Assembly (NCBI RefSeq): GCF_000952685.1 | Contig: NZ_JYHV01000011.1 | Location: 365,019-429,018, forward strand | Direction of reading: 5' to 3' | Source: Stutzerimonas stutzeri | GTDB lineage: Bacteria; Pseudomonadota; Gammaproteobacteria; Pseudomonadales; Pseudomonadaceae | DNA: 64,000 nucleotides | In this document: positions 27,252 to 36,351 of the stretch, piece after piece | How the letters are laid out: each line of letters opens with the position of its first letter | Numbering within the stretch: the stretch's first letter is position 1 | The notes under the pieces: model-generated | The model's database searches: none | The model's input: only the letters and a program-made list of their open reading frames with translations | Told to the model about the DNA's origin: nothing | Program-made: the position numbers and the translations under genes

Positions 27252-28142
27252 TCACTGCTTGCGGATCGAGAAGTTGGCCATGTGTTCCAGGCCTTTGATC
27301 AAGGCCGAGTGGTCCCAGCCGCTGCCACCGATCGCCGCACAGGTGCTGAACACTTGCTGAGCGTTGGCGGTGTTGGGCAGGTTCAGGCCCAGCTCGCGGG
27401 CGCCGGCCAGGGCGAGATTCAGATCCTTCTGGTGCAGGCTGATGCGGAAGCCCGGATCGAAGGTGCCCTTGACCATACGCTCGCCGTGCACTTCGAGAAT
27501 CTTCGAGCTGGCAAAACCACCCATCAATGCCTCGCGGACACGGGCCGGATCGGCACCGTTCTTCGCCGCGAACAGCAAAGCTTCGGCGACCGCCTGGATG
27601 TTCAGCGCGACGATGATCTGGTTGGCGACTTTGGCCGTCTGGCCGTCACCGTTTTCACCGACCAGGGTGATGTTCTTGCCCATCGCCTGGAACAGCGGCA
27701 GCGCGCGAGCGAAGCTCTCCTCGCTGCCGCCGACCATGATCGACAAGGTCGCGGCCTTGGCGCCGACTTCACCGCCGGATACCGGGGCGTCCAGGTAGCG
27801 GGCGCCAGTGGCGTTGATCTTCTCGGCGAACTGCTTGGTGGCGCTGGGAGAGATCGAGCTCATGTCGATCACCAACTTGTTCGGGCCGACGCCTTCGGCG
27901 ACACCATTCTCGCGGAACAGCACGTCTTCGACCTGTGGCGTGTCCGGAACCATGATGATGATGTACTCGGCTTCCTGGGCGACTTCCTTCGGGTTCGCCA
28001 GGGCGACGGCGCCCGCTTCGACCAGCGCGGCAGGTGCCGAGTCGTGGTGTTCGGACAGAAAGAGGCTGTGCCCAGCTTTTTGCAGGTTCTGAGCCATGGG
28101 CAGGCCCATGATGCCGGTGCCGATAAATCCAATCTTAGCCAT
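27252..28142 (-). CDS. glxR: tartronate semialdehyde reductase
   Basis: 296 residues of the beta-hydroxyacid dehydrogenase family. The Rossmann turn GFIGTGIMGLPMAQNL is at residues 5-20, the substrate-binding DAPVSGGEVGAKAATLSIMVGG follows at about 120, and the catalytic Lys lies in NGDGQTAKVANQIIVA. It reduces tartronate semialdehyde, the product of Gcl, to glycerate. It follows hyi by 36 bases in the glyoxylate operon. The conserved family residues are intact. Confidence 0.95.
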   Translation of the reverse strand: MAKIGFIGTGIMGLPMAQNLQKAGHSLFLSEHHDSAPAALVEAGAVALANPKEVAQEAEYIIIMVPDTPQVEDVLFRENGVAEGVGPNKLVIDMSSISPSATKQFAEKINATGARYLDAPVSGGEVGAKAATLSIMVGGSEESFARALPLFQAMGKNITLVGENGDGQTAKVANQIIVALNIQAVAEALLFAAKNGADPARVREALMGGFASSKILEVHGERMVKGTFDPGFRISLHQKDLNLALAGARELGLNLPNTANAQQVFSTCAAIGGSGWDHSALIKGLEHMANFSIRKQ

Positions 28143-28178
28143 GAGTGTTCTCCTTCAATCTTCTCGTGTTCGGTCAGT

Positions 28179-28976
28179 TCAGATGGCGTTGTGCACGCTG
28201 TTCTGGTAAGGAGCCAGCCAGCCGAGGCCGGCAGCGGTAGTGGTGGCCGGCTTGTACTCGCAGCCGACCCAGCCCTGGTAGCCGATGCGATCCAGATGCT
28301 CGAACAGGAAGCGATAGTTGATTTCGCCCGTACCCGGCTCGTTACGTCCCGGGTTGTCGGCCAGCTGCACGTGGTTGATCGCCGCCAGGTTGGTTTCGAT
28401 GGTGCGCGCCAAGTCTCCTTCCATGATTTGCATGTGGTAGACGTCGTACTGCAGAAACAGGTTGCCGCTGCCGACCTTGTCGCGGATCTCCAGCGCCTGC
28501 GAGGTGTTGTTGAGGAAGAAACGCGGGATGTCGCGGGTGTTGATCATCTCCATGACCAGGCGTATGCCTTCGGCTTCGAGCTTCTGCGCGGCGTAGCGCA
28601 GGTTCTCGATAAAGGTCATCTCCAGTTTGCCGAGATCGGCGCCCTTGGGTGCGATACCGGCCAGGCAGTTGACCTGCGTATTGCCCAACACCTTGGCGTA
28701 GGCGATGGCCTGATCGACGCCGGCGCGGAATTCCTCGACTCGTGCTGGATCGCAAGCAACGCCACGGTCGCCCTTGGCCCAGTCGCCGGCCGGCAGGTTG
28801 AACAGCACCTGGGTCAGGCCGTTGGCATCCAGCTGAGCCTTGATCTGCTCGGCCGGGTAGTCGTAGGGGAACAGGTACTCGACACCGGCGAAGCCGGCTT
28901 CGGCAGCGGCGGCGAAGCGGTCGAGGAAGTCCATCTCGGTGAACAGCATGGACAGGTTGGCGGCAAAGCGGGGCAT
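28179..28976 (-). CDS. hyi: hydroxypyruvate isomerase
   Basis: 265 residues from ATG 28976, preceded by AGGAGAA; a start nine codons earlier lacks this. The TIM-barrel sugar-isomerase motifs are present: FAGVEYLFPYDYPAEQIK, CLAGIAP, the metal-binding Glu in VMEMINTRD, YDVYHMQIMEGD, and VQLADNPGRNEPGTGEI. Hyi interconverts hydroxypyruvate and tartronate semialdehyde. It lies between gcl and glxR, as in E. coli and P. aeruginosa. The gap to gcl holds a REP pair. Confidence 0.93.
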   Translation of the reverse strand: MPRFAANLSMLFTEMDFLDRFAAAAEAGFAGVEYLFPYDYPAEQIKAQLDANGLTQVLFNLPAGDWAKGDRGVACDPARVEEFRAGVDQAIAYAKVLGNTQVNCLAGIAPKGADLGKLEMTFIENLRYAAQKLEAEGIRLVMEMINTRDIPRFFLNNTSQALEIRDKVGSGNLFLQYDVYHMQIMEGDLARTIETNLAAINHVQLADNPGRNEPGTGEINYRFLFEHLDRIGYQGWVGCEYKPATTTAAGLGWLAPYQNSVHNAI

Positions 28977-29053
28977 GGTTTTCTCCTGATCTGTAGGGAT
29001 CACATTCGGTTTCGCATTGCGGTGGTGTGGTGGCCACCCTGGGTGTTGTGTTT

Positions 29054-29131
29054 GCGGTGGATATGCTTCGCGATATCCACCCTACGGACCGAAGTGTTCG
29101 TAGGATGGAAGACCGCGAAGCGTCTTCCACG
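29054..29131. repeat. REP pair in head-to-head orientation (REPIN-like)
   Basis: Two hairpins: GGTGGATAT-(8)-ATATCCACC at 29056-29081 and TGGAAGAC-(8)-GTCTTCCA at 29106-29129. Their loops, gcttcgcg and cgcgaagc, are exact reverse complements, and the tails facing each other are CCACCCTACG and CGTAGGATGG. That is two oppositely oriented REP units, as in the REPIN elements of Pseudomonas. It lies in the hyi-gcl gap. Confidence 0.75.
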
Positions 29132-29149
29132 CGTTTGGTTACGGTTGAA

Positions 29150-30931
29150 TCAATCCAGCAGCGCGACCGCAGTCGGTGCGTCTTCTCGGCCCTCGGCCAG
29201 CGGCTCGAATTCGTTGATGGCGTCGATCTCGGTGCCCATGGCGATGTTGGTGACGCGCTCGAGGATCACCTCGATCACCACTGGCACCTGGTGCTCGGCC
29301 ATCCACGCCTGGGCCTGCTCGATGGCTGGGCGCAAGTCTTCCTGCCTGAACACGCGGATCGCCTTGCAGCCCAGACCCTCGACCACCGCGACGTGGTCGA
29401 CGCCGTAGCCTTCCATGCCGCTTTGGTCGGCATTGATGTTCTCGAAGCCCAGCTGCACGCAGTAATCCATCTCGAAGCCGCGCTGCGCCTGGCGGATCAG
29501 GCCGAGGTAGGCGTTGTTCACCAGAATGTGGATGTAGGGCAGCTTGAACTGCGCGCCCACCGCCAACTCCTCGATCATGAACTGGAAATCGTAGTCGCCA
29601 GAGAGCGCCACCACCTTGCGGGTCGGGTCCGCCGCGACCACACCGAGCGCCGCCGGAATGGTCCAGCCGAGCGGGCCAGCCTGGCCACAGTTGATCCAGT
29701 GGCGCGGCTTGTACACGTGCAGGAACTGCGCGGCGGCGATCTGCGACAGGCCGATGGTGCTGACGTAGCAGGCGTCCTTGCCGAACGCGTTGTTCATGCA
29801 CTGGTACACACGCTGCGGCTTCATCGGCACCGAGTCGAAGTGGGTCTTGCGCAGTAGGGTGCGCTTGCGCTCCTGGCAATCGGCGGCCCAGGCGTTACGA
29901 TCCGGCAGCTTGCCCGCGGCCTTGCGCTCCTTGGCGACTTCCACGAACAGTTTCAGGGCGGCGCCCGCATCGGAAGTGATGCCGAAGTCCGGCGAGAACA
30001 CCCGGCCAATCTGAGTCGGTTCGATGTCGACGTGTACGAATTTGCGGTCCTTGGTGTAGACGTCGACCGAGCCGGTATGACGGTTAGCCCAACGGTTGCC
30101 GATGCCGAGCACGAAGTCCGAGGCCAGCATGTTGGCGTTGCCGTAGCGATGGCTGGTCTGCAAGCCGCACATGCCGGCCATCAACGGGTGATCATCCGGG
30201 ATCGAGCCCCAGCCCATCAGGGTCGGGATCACCGGCACGCCGACGGTCTCGGCGAACTCCACCAGCAACTCTTCTGCACTGGCGTTGTAGATACCGCCAC
30301 CGGCGACGATCAGCGGGCGCTCGGCAGCGCAAAGCATGTCGATGGCTTTCTCGATCTGCTTGCGGCTGGCTGCCGGTTTGTAGACCGAAAGCGGCTCGTA
30401 AGTCTCGACGTCGAATTCGATCTCGGCCATCTGCACGTCGAACGGCAGGTCGATCAGCACCGGACCAGGGCGGCCCGAACGCATGACGTGGAAGGCCTGC
30501 TGGAATACGCGCGGCACCAGGGCCGGCTCACGCACGGTCACCGCCCATTTGGTGACCGGCTTGGCGATGGACTCGATATCCACGGCCTGGAAATCTTCCT
30601 TGTACAAACGAGCACGCGGCGCTTGCCCGGTGATGCAGAGAATCGGGATCGAGTCGGCCCAGGCGGAGTAGAGGCCGGTGATCATGTCCGTGCCGGCCGG
30701 GCCCGAAGTGCCGATGCAGACGCCGATGTTGCCGGCCTTGGTGCGGGTGTAACCCTCGGCCATGTGCGAGGCGCCTTCGACGTGGCGGGCGAGGATGTGG
30801 CGGATGCTGCCGTCGGCGCGCAGGGCGGAATACAGCGGGTTGATCGCGGCACCGGGGATGCCGAAGGCGGTGTCGATGCCTTCCTTGCGCAATACCGCAA
30901 CGGCGGCATCGATTGCTCTCATTCGGGCCAT
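29150..30931 (-). CDS. gcl: glyoxylate carboligase
   Basis: 593 residues, thiamine-diphosphate enzyme. It starts [18 protein letters not shown] with AGGAGG before the [18 protein letters not shown] is the N-terminal cofactor region; Gcl characteristically lacks the catalytic Glu of other ThDP enzymes and here the equivalent place has Gly-Ala. The FAD domain ([14 protein letters not shown]) and the ThDP motif [12 protein letters not shown]...NNAYLG are intact. It joins two glyoxylates to tartronate semialdehyde plus CO2. First gene of the operon; divergent from a LysR regulator. Confidence 0.95.
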   Translation of the reverse strand: MARMRAIDAAVAVLRKEGIDTAFGIPGAAINPLYSALRADGSIRHILARHVEGASHMAEGYTRTKAGNIGVCIGTSGPAGTDMITGLYSAWADSIPILCITGQAPRARLYKEDFQAVDIESIAKPVTKWAVTVREPALVPRVFQQAFHVMRSGRPGPVLIDLPFDVQMAEIEFDVETYEPLSVYKPAASRKQIEKAIDMLCAAERPLIVAGGGIYNASAEELLVEFAETVGVPVIPTLMGWGSIPDDHPLMAGMCGLQTSHRYGNANMLASDFVLGIGNRWANRHTGSVDVYTKDRKFVHVDIEPTQIGRVFSPDFGITSDAGAALKLFVEVAKERKAAGKLPDRNAWAADCQERKRTLLRKTHFDSVPMKPQRVYQCMNNAFGKDACYVSTIGLSQIAAAQFLHVYKPRHWINCGQAGPLGWTIPAALGVVAADPTRKVVALSGDYDFQFMIEELAVGAQFKLPYIHILVNNAYLGLIRQAQRGFEMDYCVQLGFENINADQSGMEGYGVDHVAVVEGLGCKAIRVFRQEDLRPAIEQAQAWMAEHQVPVVIEVILERVTNIAMGTEIDAINEFEPLAEGREDAPTAVALLD

Positions 30932-31047
30932 GGATCATTCCTCCTACGTTTGACTCGATAGTTTTTATACGTGGCCCAAGCATGCAGTGCTGGAACCCAA
31001 GGCGGAATTGGCCGAAACTTCAGTTCTGTCGATATCAGGAGTATCGA

Positions 31048-31956
31048 ATGGATCGCTATACGATGCTGAACAGCTTCGTGCTGGTGGCCGAGAACGGCAG
31101 CTTCGCGGCGGCTGCATTGAAAGAAGGCGTGACGCCGGTGGTGATGGGCCGACGGCTCGATGCGCTGGAGCGGCACCTGGGCGTCAAGCTGATGCACCGC
31201 TCCACGCGCGGGCTGGCGCTGACCGATCTGGGCGAGCAGTACCTGGATCGTGCCCGCGGGCTGCTCAAGGATTTCGACGAAGCGGACGCCAGCATCAGCA
31301 ACGATCGCACTTCGGTACGCGGACATCTGGTGGTTTCGGCACCGGCCGCGTTCGGTCGCCGACATATCGGCCCACACGCGCCGGCGTTCCAGGCACGCTA
31401 CCCGGACCTGCAACTGTCGTTCAACTTCACCGACAGCGTGGTCGATCTGGTCCGGCATGGCTATGACATGGGCATCCGCATTGGCGAAGTGACCGACCCC
31501 AACTACGTCGCCATCAAGCTGTTTCCCAATCGCCGCGTGGTCTGCGGTGCACCGGACTACTTCGAGCGCCAGGGCGTGCCGCGTACCCTGGAAGATCTCG
31601 CGCGGCACAATTGCCTGGCGTTCAACCTCCAGGGCGGCCAGCAGCGCGGCTGGACCTTTCTGCGTGACGGCAAGCAGGTCGCTGTGCGGGTCTCGGGCAA
31701 CCTCGATTGCAACGATGGCGAGCTGCTTTTCGACTGGGTCAAGCAGGGCCTGGGCATCGGCTGGCGCTCGACTTGGGAGATCCAGGCTGAGCTCAAGCGC
31801 GGCGAACTGGTGACGGTGCTCGACGAGTTCGCGTTGTCGGCCTACGACATCCAGGCGGTCTACCCGCAGCAGCGTTATCTACCGGCCAAGGTGCGTTTCT
31901 TCATCGACTACCTAAAGACGATCTACAACGCGCCGGGGTATTGGGAGAGCCGCTGA
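31048..31956 (+). CDS. LysR-family regulator, probable controller of the gcl operon
   Basis: 302 residues from ATG 31048 (CAGGAG eleven bases upstream); 45 extra codons of open frame before it are not supported. The DNA-binding domain is MLNSFVLVAENGSFAAAALKEGV...RRLDALERHLGVKL, typical of the CrgA-like subgroup, followed by a periplasmic-binding-type effector domain. It lies divergent from gcl with about 115 bases between, the classic layout for a LysR protein that controls its neighbour. The effector is not known; glyoxylate, allantoate breakdown products or hydroxypyruvate are possible. Confidence 0.88.
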   Translation: MDRYTMLNSFVLVAENGSFAAAALKEGVTPVVMGRRLDALERHLGVKLMHRSTRGLALTDLGEQYLDRARGLLKDFDEADASISNDRTSVRGHLVVSAPAAFGRRHIGPHAPAFQARYPDLQLSFNFTDSVVDLVRHGYDMGIRIGEVTDPNYVAIKLFPNRRVVCGAPDYFERQGVPRTLEDLARHNCLAFNLQGGQQRGWTFLRDGKQVAVRVSGNLDCNDGELLFDWVKQGLGIGWRSTWEIQAELKRGELVTVLDEFALSAYDIQAVYPQQRYLPAKVRFFIDYLKTIYNAPGYWESR

Positions 31957-32087
31957 GTCGAGGTGTACAGGCAGGTTCGTATGGCGCTTTGATGGGGGAA
32001 AACCCATCATCGTGCCAGACGACACAGCGAACCACGCCACGCCGCCGCGAGTCACAACAAGGGTCATCCATCGGCGCGAGGCTACCC

Positions 32088-32930
32088 GTGGACTCCCTTA
32101 AAATTGCCACCTTCAACATCAACGGCATCCGCGCCCGGCGCACCAATCTGCTCGATTGGCTCGAGCGCGAGCAACCTGACGTGGTCTGCCTGCAGGAGCT
32201 GAAGGCGCAGGACGCCGACTTTCCCATCGACGATATCCGTGCGGCTGGCTACGGCGCGATCTGGCATGGGCAAAAGTCCTGGAATGGTGTGGCGATTCTC
32301 TCGCGCGGCGATGATCCGCTGGAGATCCGCCGCGGTCTGCCGGGTGATCCGGATGACAGCCATAGTCGCTATCTGGAGGCGGCGGCGCACGGCATCATCG
32401 TCGCCTGTCTTTACCTGCCCAACGGCAATCCGCAGCCGGGGCCGAAATTCGACTACAAGCTGGCCTGGTTCGAACGCTTGATCGAGCATGCGGCGGGGTT
32501 GTTCGACAATGGGCATCCAGTGGTGCTGGCGGGCGACTACAACGTGGTGCCCACCGACGAGGACATCTACAACCCGCGCTCCTGGCTCAAGGACGCGTTG
32601 CTGCAACCGGAAAGCCGCGAGTGCTATCGACGCCTGCTGGCACAGGGCTGGACCGATGCGCTGCGTGCGCAATACCCGGACGAGCGCGTCTACACCTTCT
32701 GGGATTACTTTCGACAGCACTGGCAAAAGAACTCCGGCTTGCGTATCGACCATCTACTGCTCAGTGCCGACCTGGCGCCACGCATGCTTGACGCCGGTGT
32801 CGATCGTTGGGTGCGCGATCAGGACCACGCCAGTGATCATGCGCCGACCTGGGTCAAGCTGGCCGCAGCTGATGCCGCGAATGAGCAGAAAAAGAAACCG
32901 GCCAAGCGCCGGTCGTCGTCCTCCGCCTAG
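32088..32930 (+). CDS. xthA: exonuclease III
   Basis: 280 residues from GTG 32088 (VDSLKIATFNINGIRAR), chosen because family homology begins there and a GAGG lies upstream; the frame itself opens 49 codons earlier. Active-site motifs of the AP endonuclease family are complete: NINGIRAR, LQELKAQDADFP with the metal-binding Glu, YLPNGNP, LAGDYNVVPTDEDIYNP with Asp/Asn, and the final DHASDHAPTWV with the catalytic His. It cuts abasic sites and digests 3' ends during repair. The C terminus ends in a Lys/Ser tail. Not linked by operon to its neighbours. Confidence 0.93.
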   Translation: MDSLKIATFNINGIRARRTNLLDWLEREQPDVVCLQELKAQDADFPIDDIRAAGYGAIWHGQKSWNGVAILSRGDDPLEIRRGLPGDPDDSHSRYLEAAAHGIIVACLYLPNGNPQPGPKFDYKLAWFERLIEHAAGLFDNGHPVVLAGDYNVVPTDEDIYNPRSWLKDALLQPESRECYRRLLAQGWTDALRAQYPDERVYTFWDYFRQHWQKNSGLRIDHLLLSADLAPRMLDAGVDRWVRDQDHASDHAPTWVKLAAADAANEQKKKPAKRRSSSSA

Positions 32931-33045
32931 CAACGTCGGAATGAGCGCTAGGCTCAAGACAGGGCTCTGCTGCGCGTGCCAGCCCCGTACCTGAGCATCA
33001 AACGCCACGACTCTTCCGCTGGAAGAGCGAACGGAGTACCCATCG

Positions 33046-34281
33046 ATGAACCGGGATTCTGAACTAGTCGGCGGCAGCGAGTTGCTACAGCAGGTAGCGC
33101 GGGATGAACGGGTCAGTCTGTCCGTTGACGAGATACTGACCGAGGCCTTGTATACGGTCCGTCGCCATCTAGGAATGGAAGTCGCCTTCATTGGCGAATT
33201 TCGCGAAGGGCTGAGGGTGTTTCGCCATATCGACGGGAATCCTCGCGCGGTGGCGTTGACGGTCGGAGATGGCGGCCCTCTGGAAGAAAGCTATTGCCAG
33301 CGGATCGTCGATGGCCGCCTGCCGGAGCTCATTCACGATGCCGCCGAGCTCAAGGAAGCGTTGGCGCTACCGGAGACTCAGACGATACCGATTGGGGCGC
33401 ATATGAGCGTACCGATCCGCTTCAGTGATGGCTCGCTCTACGGCACCTTCTGCTGCTTCAGTACGCAAGCGGATCAACACCTGGACCAAAGCGATCTGAG
33501 TACCATGCGCTTGTTCGCCACCTTTGCCGGCGGCCTTCTCGAGCGCAACGCACAGCGCGAACAGCTGCACCGTGACAAGCTCGAGCGCATCAAGGCGGTT
33601 ATCGCGCGCCGCGATTTCTGGACGGTCTACCAACCCATTTTCCACCTGGCCGACGACACGATCGTTGGCTACGAAGCGCTGGCGCGATTTCGTGCCGAGC
33701 CCTACCGTTCACCGGATCTTTGGTTCGAGGAAGCCGGCGAAGTCGGGCTGCGCACCCAGTTGGAAACCCTGCTGCTGGAAACCGCCCTCGAAGGCCTGCG
33801 GCTGATTCCAGAAGATGTTTACCTGTCGCTGAACGTCTGTCCGGAAGCGTTGCTGGACGGTTCGGTGATCGATTTGCTCGCCAGGCAACCGCTGCATCGT
33901 CTGATGCTGGAGGTGACCGAGCATACCTCCATCGTCGACTATGTGCTGATCGCCGCTCAGCTCGAACCGCTCCGTCAGGCCGGGCTGCGTCTGGCGGTCG
34001 ACGACGCGGGAGCCGGCTACGCCAGCCTCCGCCACATCCTCAAGCTCAAGCCTGACGTCATCAAGCTCGACCGGAGCCTGATCAGCAATGTCGACAGCGA
34101 CAGCGATTGTTGCGCGATGGCCGCGGCGCTGATTCGCTTTGCCGACCAGACCGGCAGCAAGATCATCGCCGAAGGCGTCGAAACAGATGCGGAGCTGAAA
34201 GTGCTGCGCGACTTGAAGGTGACCAAGGCCCAGGGCTTCCTGCTGGGCATGCCGCTGCCGCTGGAGCACCCGGTAGGCTGA
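33046..34281 (+). CDS. GAF-EAL cyclic-di-GMP phosphodiesterase
   Basis: 411 residues. A GAF domain fills about 20-165 and an EAL domain about 185-410. The signature is YEALARF with Glu210. Metal and substrate residues are retained: Asn in LSLNVCPE, Glu in LEVTEHT, Lys in IKLDRSL and Glu in IAEGVET. Loop 6 reads DDAGAGY instead of the usual DDFGTGY, keeping both Asp. It is probably active, converting c-di-GMP to pGpG under control of the ligand or redox state sensed by GAF. No transmembrane segment, so cytoplasmic. Transcribed alone. Confidence 0.88.
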   Translation: MNRDSELVGGSELLQQVARDERVSLSVDEILTEALYTVRRHLGMEVAFIGEFREGLRVFRHIDGNPRAVALTVGDGGPLEESYCQRIVDGRLPELIHDAAELKEALALPETQTIPIGAHMSVPIRFSDGSLYGTFCCFSTQADQHLDQSDLSTMRLFATFAGGLLERNAQREQLHRDKLERIKAVIARRDFWTVYQPIFHLADDTIVGYEALARFRAEPYRSPDLWFEEAGEVGLRTQLETLLLETALEGLRLIPEDVYLSLNVCPEALLDGSVIDLLARQPLHRLMLEVTEHTSIVDYVLIAAQLEPLRQAGLRLAVDDAGAGYASLRHILKLKPDVIKLDRSLISNVDSDSDCCAMAAALIRFADQTGSKIIAEGVETDAELKVLRDLKVTKAQGFLLGMPLPLEHPVG

Positions 34282-34409
34282 AAGCGGGGCCACTTACGCG
34301 CCGAGGGCAACCAGTCGAGTGCGGCGTGGTACTTCCCGACCAGGGCACCTACAATCCAGTCCAATTCATTCGCTGCGCTTCTTTGTTGCTGGAGCCATCA
34401 ACTCTTCCC

Positions 34410-34826
34410 ATGCATCGTCCTCGTCGCGCCCCGCTCTGGATAGCCGCTCTGGCGGTACTACTGCACCTGTTCGCGATGCCGCTGATGGGCGTCGGTGTGC
34501 GGGCAGCGGGCATGGCCGGGCACTGCCCGATGAGCGAGCCCGGCCGGCACGATTCTGGTCCGCTGGTTGCGCACGGGGACCACGCGCTGCATGCCGGCCA
34601 GGTGTCGTCTGAGGACGAACCCGCACCGGCGCCTGTTCATCATCTCGGCATGCCTTGTTGTTGCGCGGCGGGCGCGACGTCGCTGGCAGCGATTCCGGCC
34701 AGCACGCCCGAGCTGCACGAGCCACGGCGGTTGCGGATGGGCGTTCTTGCGCTCGTCACGGCGCCGCCCCTGTCACCGCGTTACCGCTGGCCCAGCCTCA
34801 ATCCCCGCGCCTCTCCGTTCACCTGA
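34410..34826 (+). CDS. DUF2946-type secreted protein
   Basis: 138 residues from ATG 34410. A hydrophobic segment at 8-30 acts as signal peptide or anchor. The middle is rich in His and acidic residues (GDHALHAG, APVHHLGMPCCCAAG) with three consecutive cysteines, features that fit metal handling. DUF2946 genes are often found beside copper- or iron-uptake genes. The next gene, 123 bases on, is a PepSY-type membrane protein, a usual partner, but the TonB-dependent receptor that often completes this set is absent. Function is unproven. Confidence 0.68.
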   Translation: MHRPRRAPLWIAALAVLLHLFAMPLMGVGVRAAGMAGHCPMSEPGRHDSGPLVAHGDHALHAGQVSSEDEPAPAPVHHLGMPCCCAAGATSLAAIPASTPELHEPRRLRMGVLALVTAPPLSPRYRWPSLNPRASPFT

Positions 34827-34949
34827 TCGTCATATGCACTGTTTTGAACCCGCCTGAGGCGACGTAGTACCGCGGGCGGTGGATCTGTCTCGCCAACCCG
34901 AGTGCCGGGTTGGTCTGCCAGGCGTAACTTCTCGATCGAGTGAATCTGC

Positions 34950-36347
34950 ATGTCATCACCTATTTCCGGAGCCCGGCCCGAGGCCCCACCCCTTGTATCC
35001 GTGGCGCAGCGACCTTTGCTGGGGTTGCTGATTCGTTTGCATCTTCATGTGGGCCTGCTGGTTGGGCCATTTATCCTCGTCGCGGCGTTGAGCGGCTTGT
35101 TTTATGCGCTGACGCCACAGCTGGAGAGCCGGCTCTATGCGCAGCAGTTGTTCACCGATAACCGGGGGCCGACACTGCCCCTGGCGCGCCAGGTGGAAAT
35201 CGCCCAGGCCCACATCGGTTCGGCCGCGACACTGTCGGCGGTGCGCCCGGCACCGCAACCCGGCACCACCACGCGGGTGATGTTCAACGCCCCAGGACTG
35301 GCACCGTCGGAAAGCCGCGCCGTATTCATCGACCCGGTAACGGCCGAGATCCGTGGCGATCTGCTCGTTTACGGCACCTCTGGCGTACTGCCGTTGCGAA
35401 CCTGGATCGATGGTTTTCATCGCAACCTGTTACTGGGGGAGGCGGGGCGGCTCTACAGTGAGCTGGCGGCGTCCTGGCTATGGGTTGCGGCGCTGGGTGG
35501 GCTGGCGCTCTGGACGATCCGCCGTCAGCGTAGTCGCACGTCGCGCGTGGCCAGCACGCAACGGCTGCGGCGCTGGCACGCCACGCTGGGGCTGTGCTTG
35601 CTGGTGGGCTTGCTGTTCTTCTCCGCCACCGGACTGACCTGGTCGCGCTGGGCCGGGGACAATATCGGCATCGCCCGGGCTGCGCTCGGGATGTCCACGC
35701 CGAGCGTCTCCACCGCGCTAACCGGCCAGGCGTCAGCCCCCGCGAGCGAACATGCTCATCACGCCGGGATGCCGATGGCTTCGGCCGCACCTGGCGACCC
35801 CGCGCTATTCGACGCCGTGCTGGCCGTCGCGCGCCGCGCCGGGATCGATGCCGGCAAGCTGGAGATCGTTCCGGCGGCGGGCCTTGATCGAGCCTGGACG
35901 GTGACCGAGATCGACCGCAGCTGGCCGACGCAGGTCGATGCGGTTGCGGTCGATCCACGTTCGTTGACCATCACCGATCGCATCGACTTCGCCACCTTCC
36001 CGCTGGCGGCCAAACTGACCCGTTGGGGAATAGATGCCCACATGGGCGTGCTGTTCGGCCTGCCCAACCAGTTGCTGCTCGCGGTCACTGCGCTCGGTCT
36101 GATCACGCTGGTGAGCTGGGGTTACCTGATGGGGTGGCGTCGCCGTGCGCCGGTGCGTAGCGCCGGGCTGCTGCAGGCGCTGCGCGATCTTTCACCGACC
36201 GCTCGGATGATGACCGTGACGCTCGCGGTGCTGTTCGGCTATTGCCTGCCGGTGTTGGGTGGCAGCCTGCTGCTGTTTCTCCTCGCTGAGCTGGCCCTCG
36301 GCGGAAGGCGGCGCATCGACCGCGAGGCCGCGCGTCAGCCGGGCTGA
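34950..36347 (+). CDS. PepSY-associated membrane protein
   Basis: 465 residues, start ATG 34950 (MSSPISGARP). Four main membrane helices can be seen: LHLHVGLLVGPFILVAALSGLFYAL (about 31-55), one near 170-190, one near 210-235 and another near 370-390, with two periplasmic stretches that carry the PepSY-like regions (FIDPVTAEIRGDLL and VAVDPRSLTI). The first helix His and WIDGFHRNLLLGE match the PepSY_TM family, in which bound haem is thought to reduce siderophore- or metal-bound iron. A His-rich loop (EHAHHAGMP) lies near 265-275. Its stop is four bases from the convergent efflux operon's last stop. Confidence 0.8.
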   Translation: MSSPISGARPEAPPLVSVAQRPLLGLLIRLHLHVGLLVGPFILVAALSGLFYALTPQLESRLYAQQLFTDNRGPTLPLARQVEIAQAHIGSAATLSAVRPAPQPGTTTRVMFNAPGLAPSESRAVFIDPVTAEIRGDLLVYGTSGVLPLRTWIDGFHRNLLLGEAGRLYSELAASWLWVAALGGLALWTIRRQRSRTSRVASTQRLRRWHATLGLCLLVGLLFFSATGLTWSRWAGDNIGIARAALGMSTPSVSTALTGQASAPASEHAHHAGMPMASAAPGDPALFDAVLAVARRAGIDAGKLEIVPAAGLDRAWTVTEIDRSWPTQVDAVAVDPRSLTITDRIDFATFPLAAKLTRWGIDAHMGVLFGLPNQLLLAVTALGLITLVSWGYLMGWRRRAPVRSAGLLQALRDLSPTARMMTVTLAVLFGYCLPVLGGSLLLFLLAELALGGRRRIDREAARQPG

Positions 36348-36351
36348 ACGA

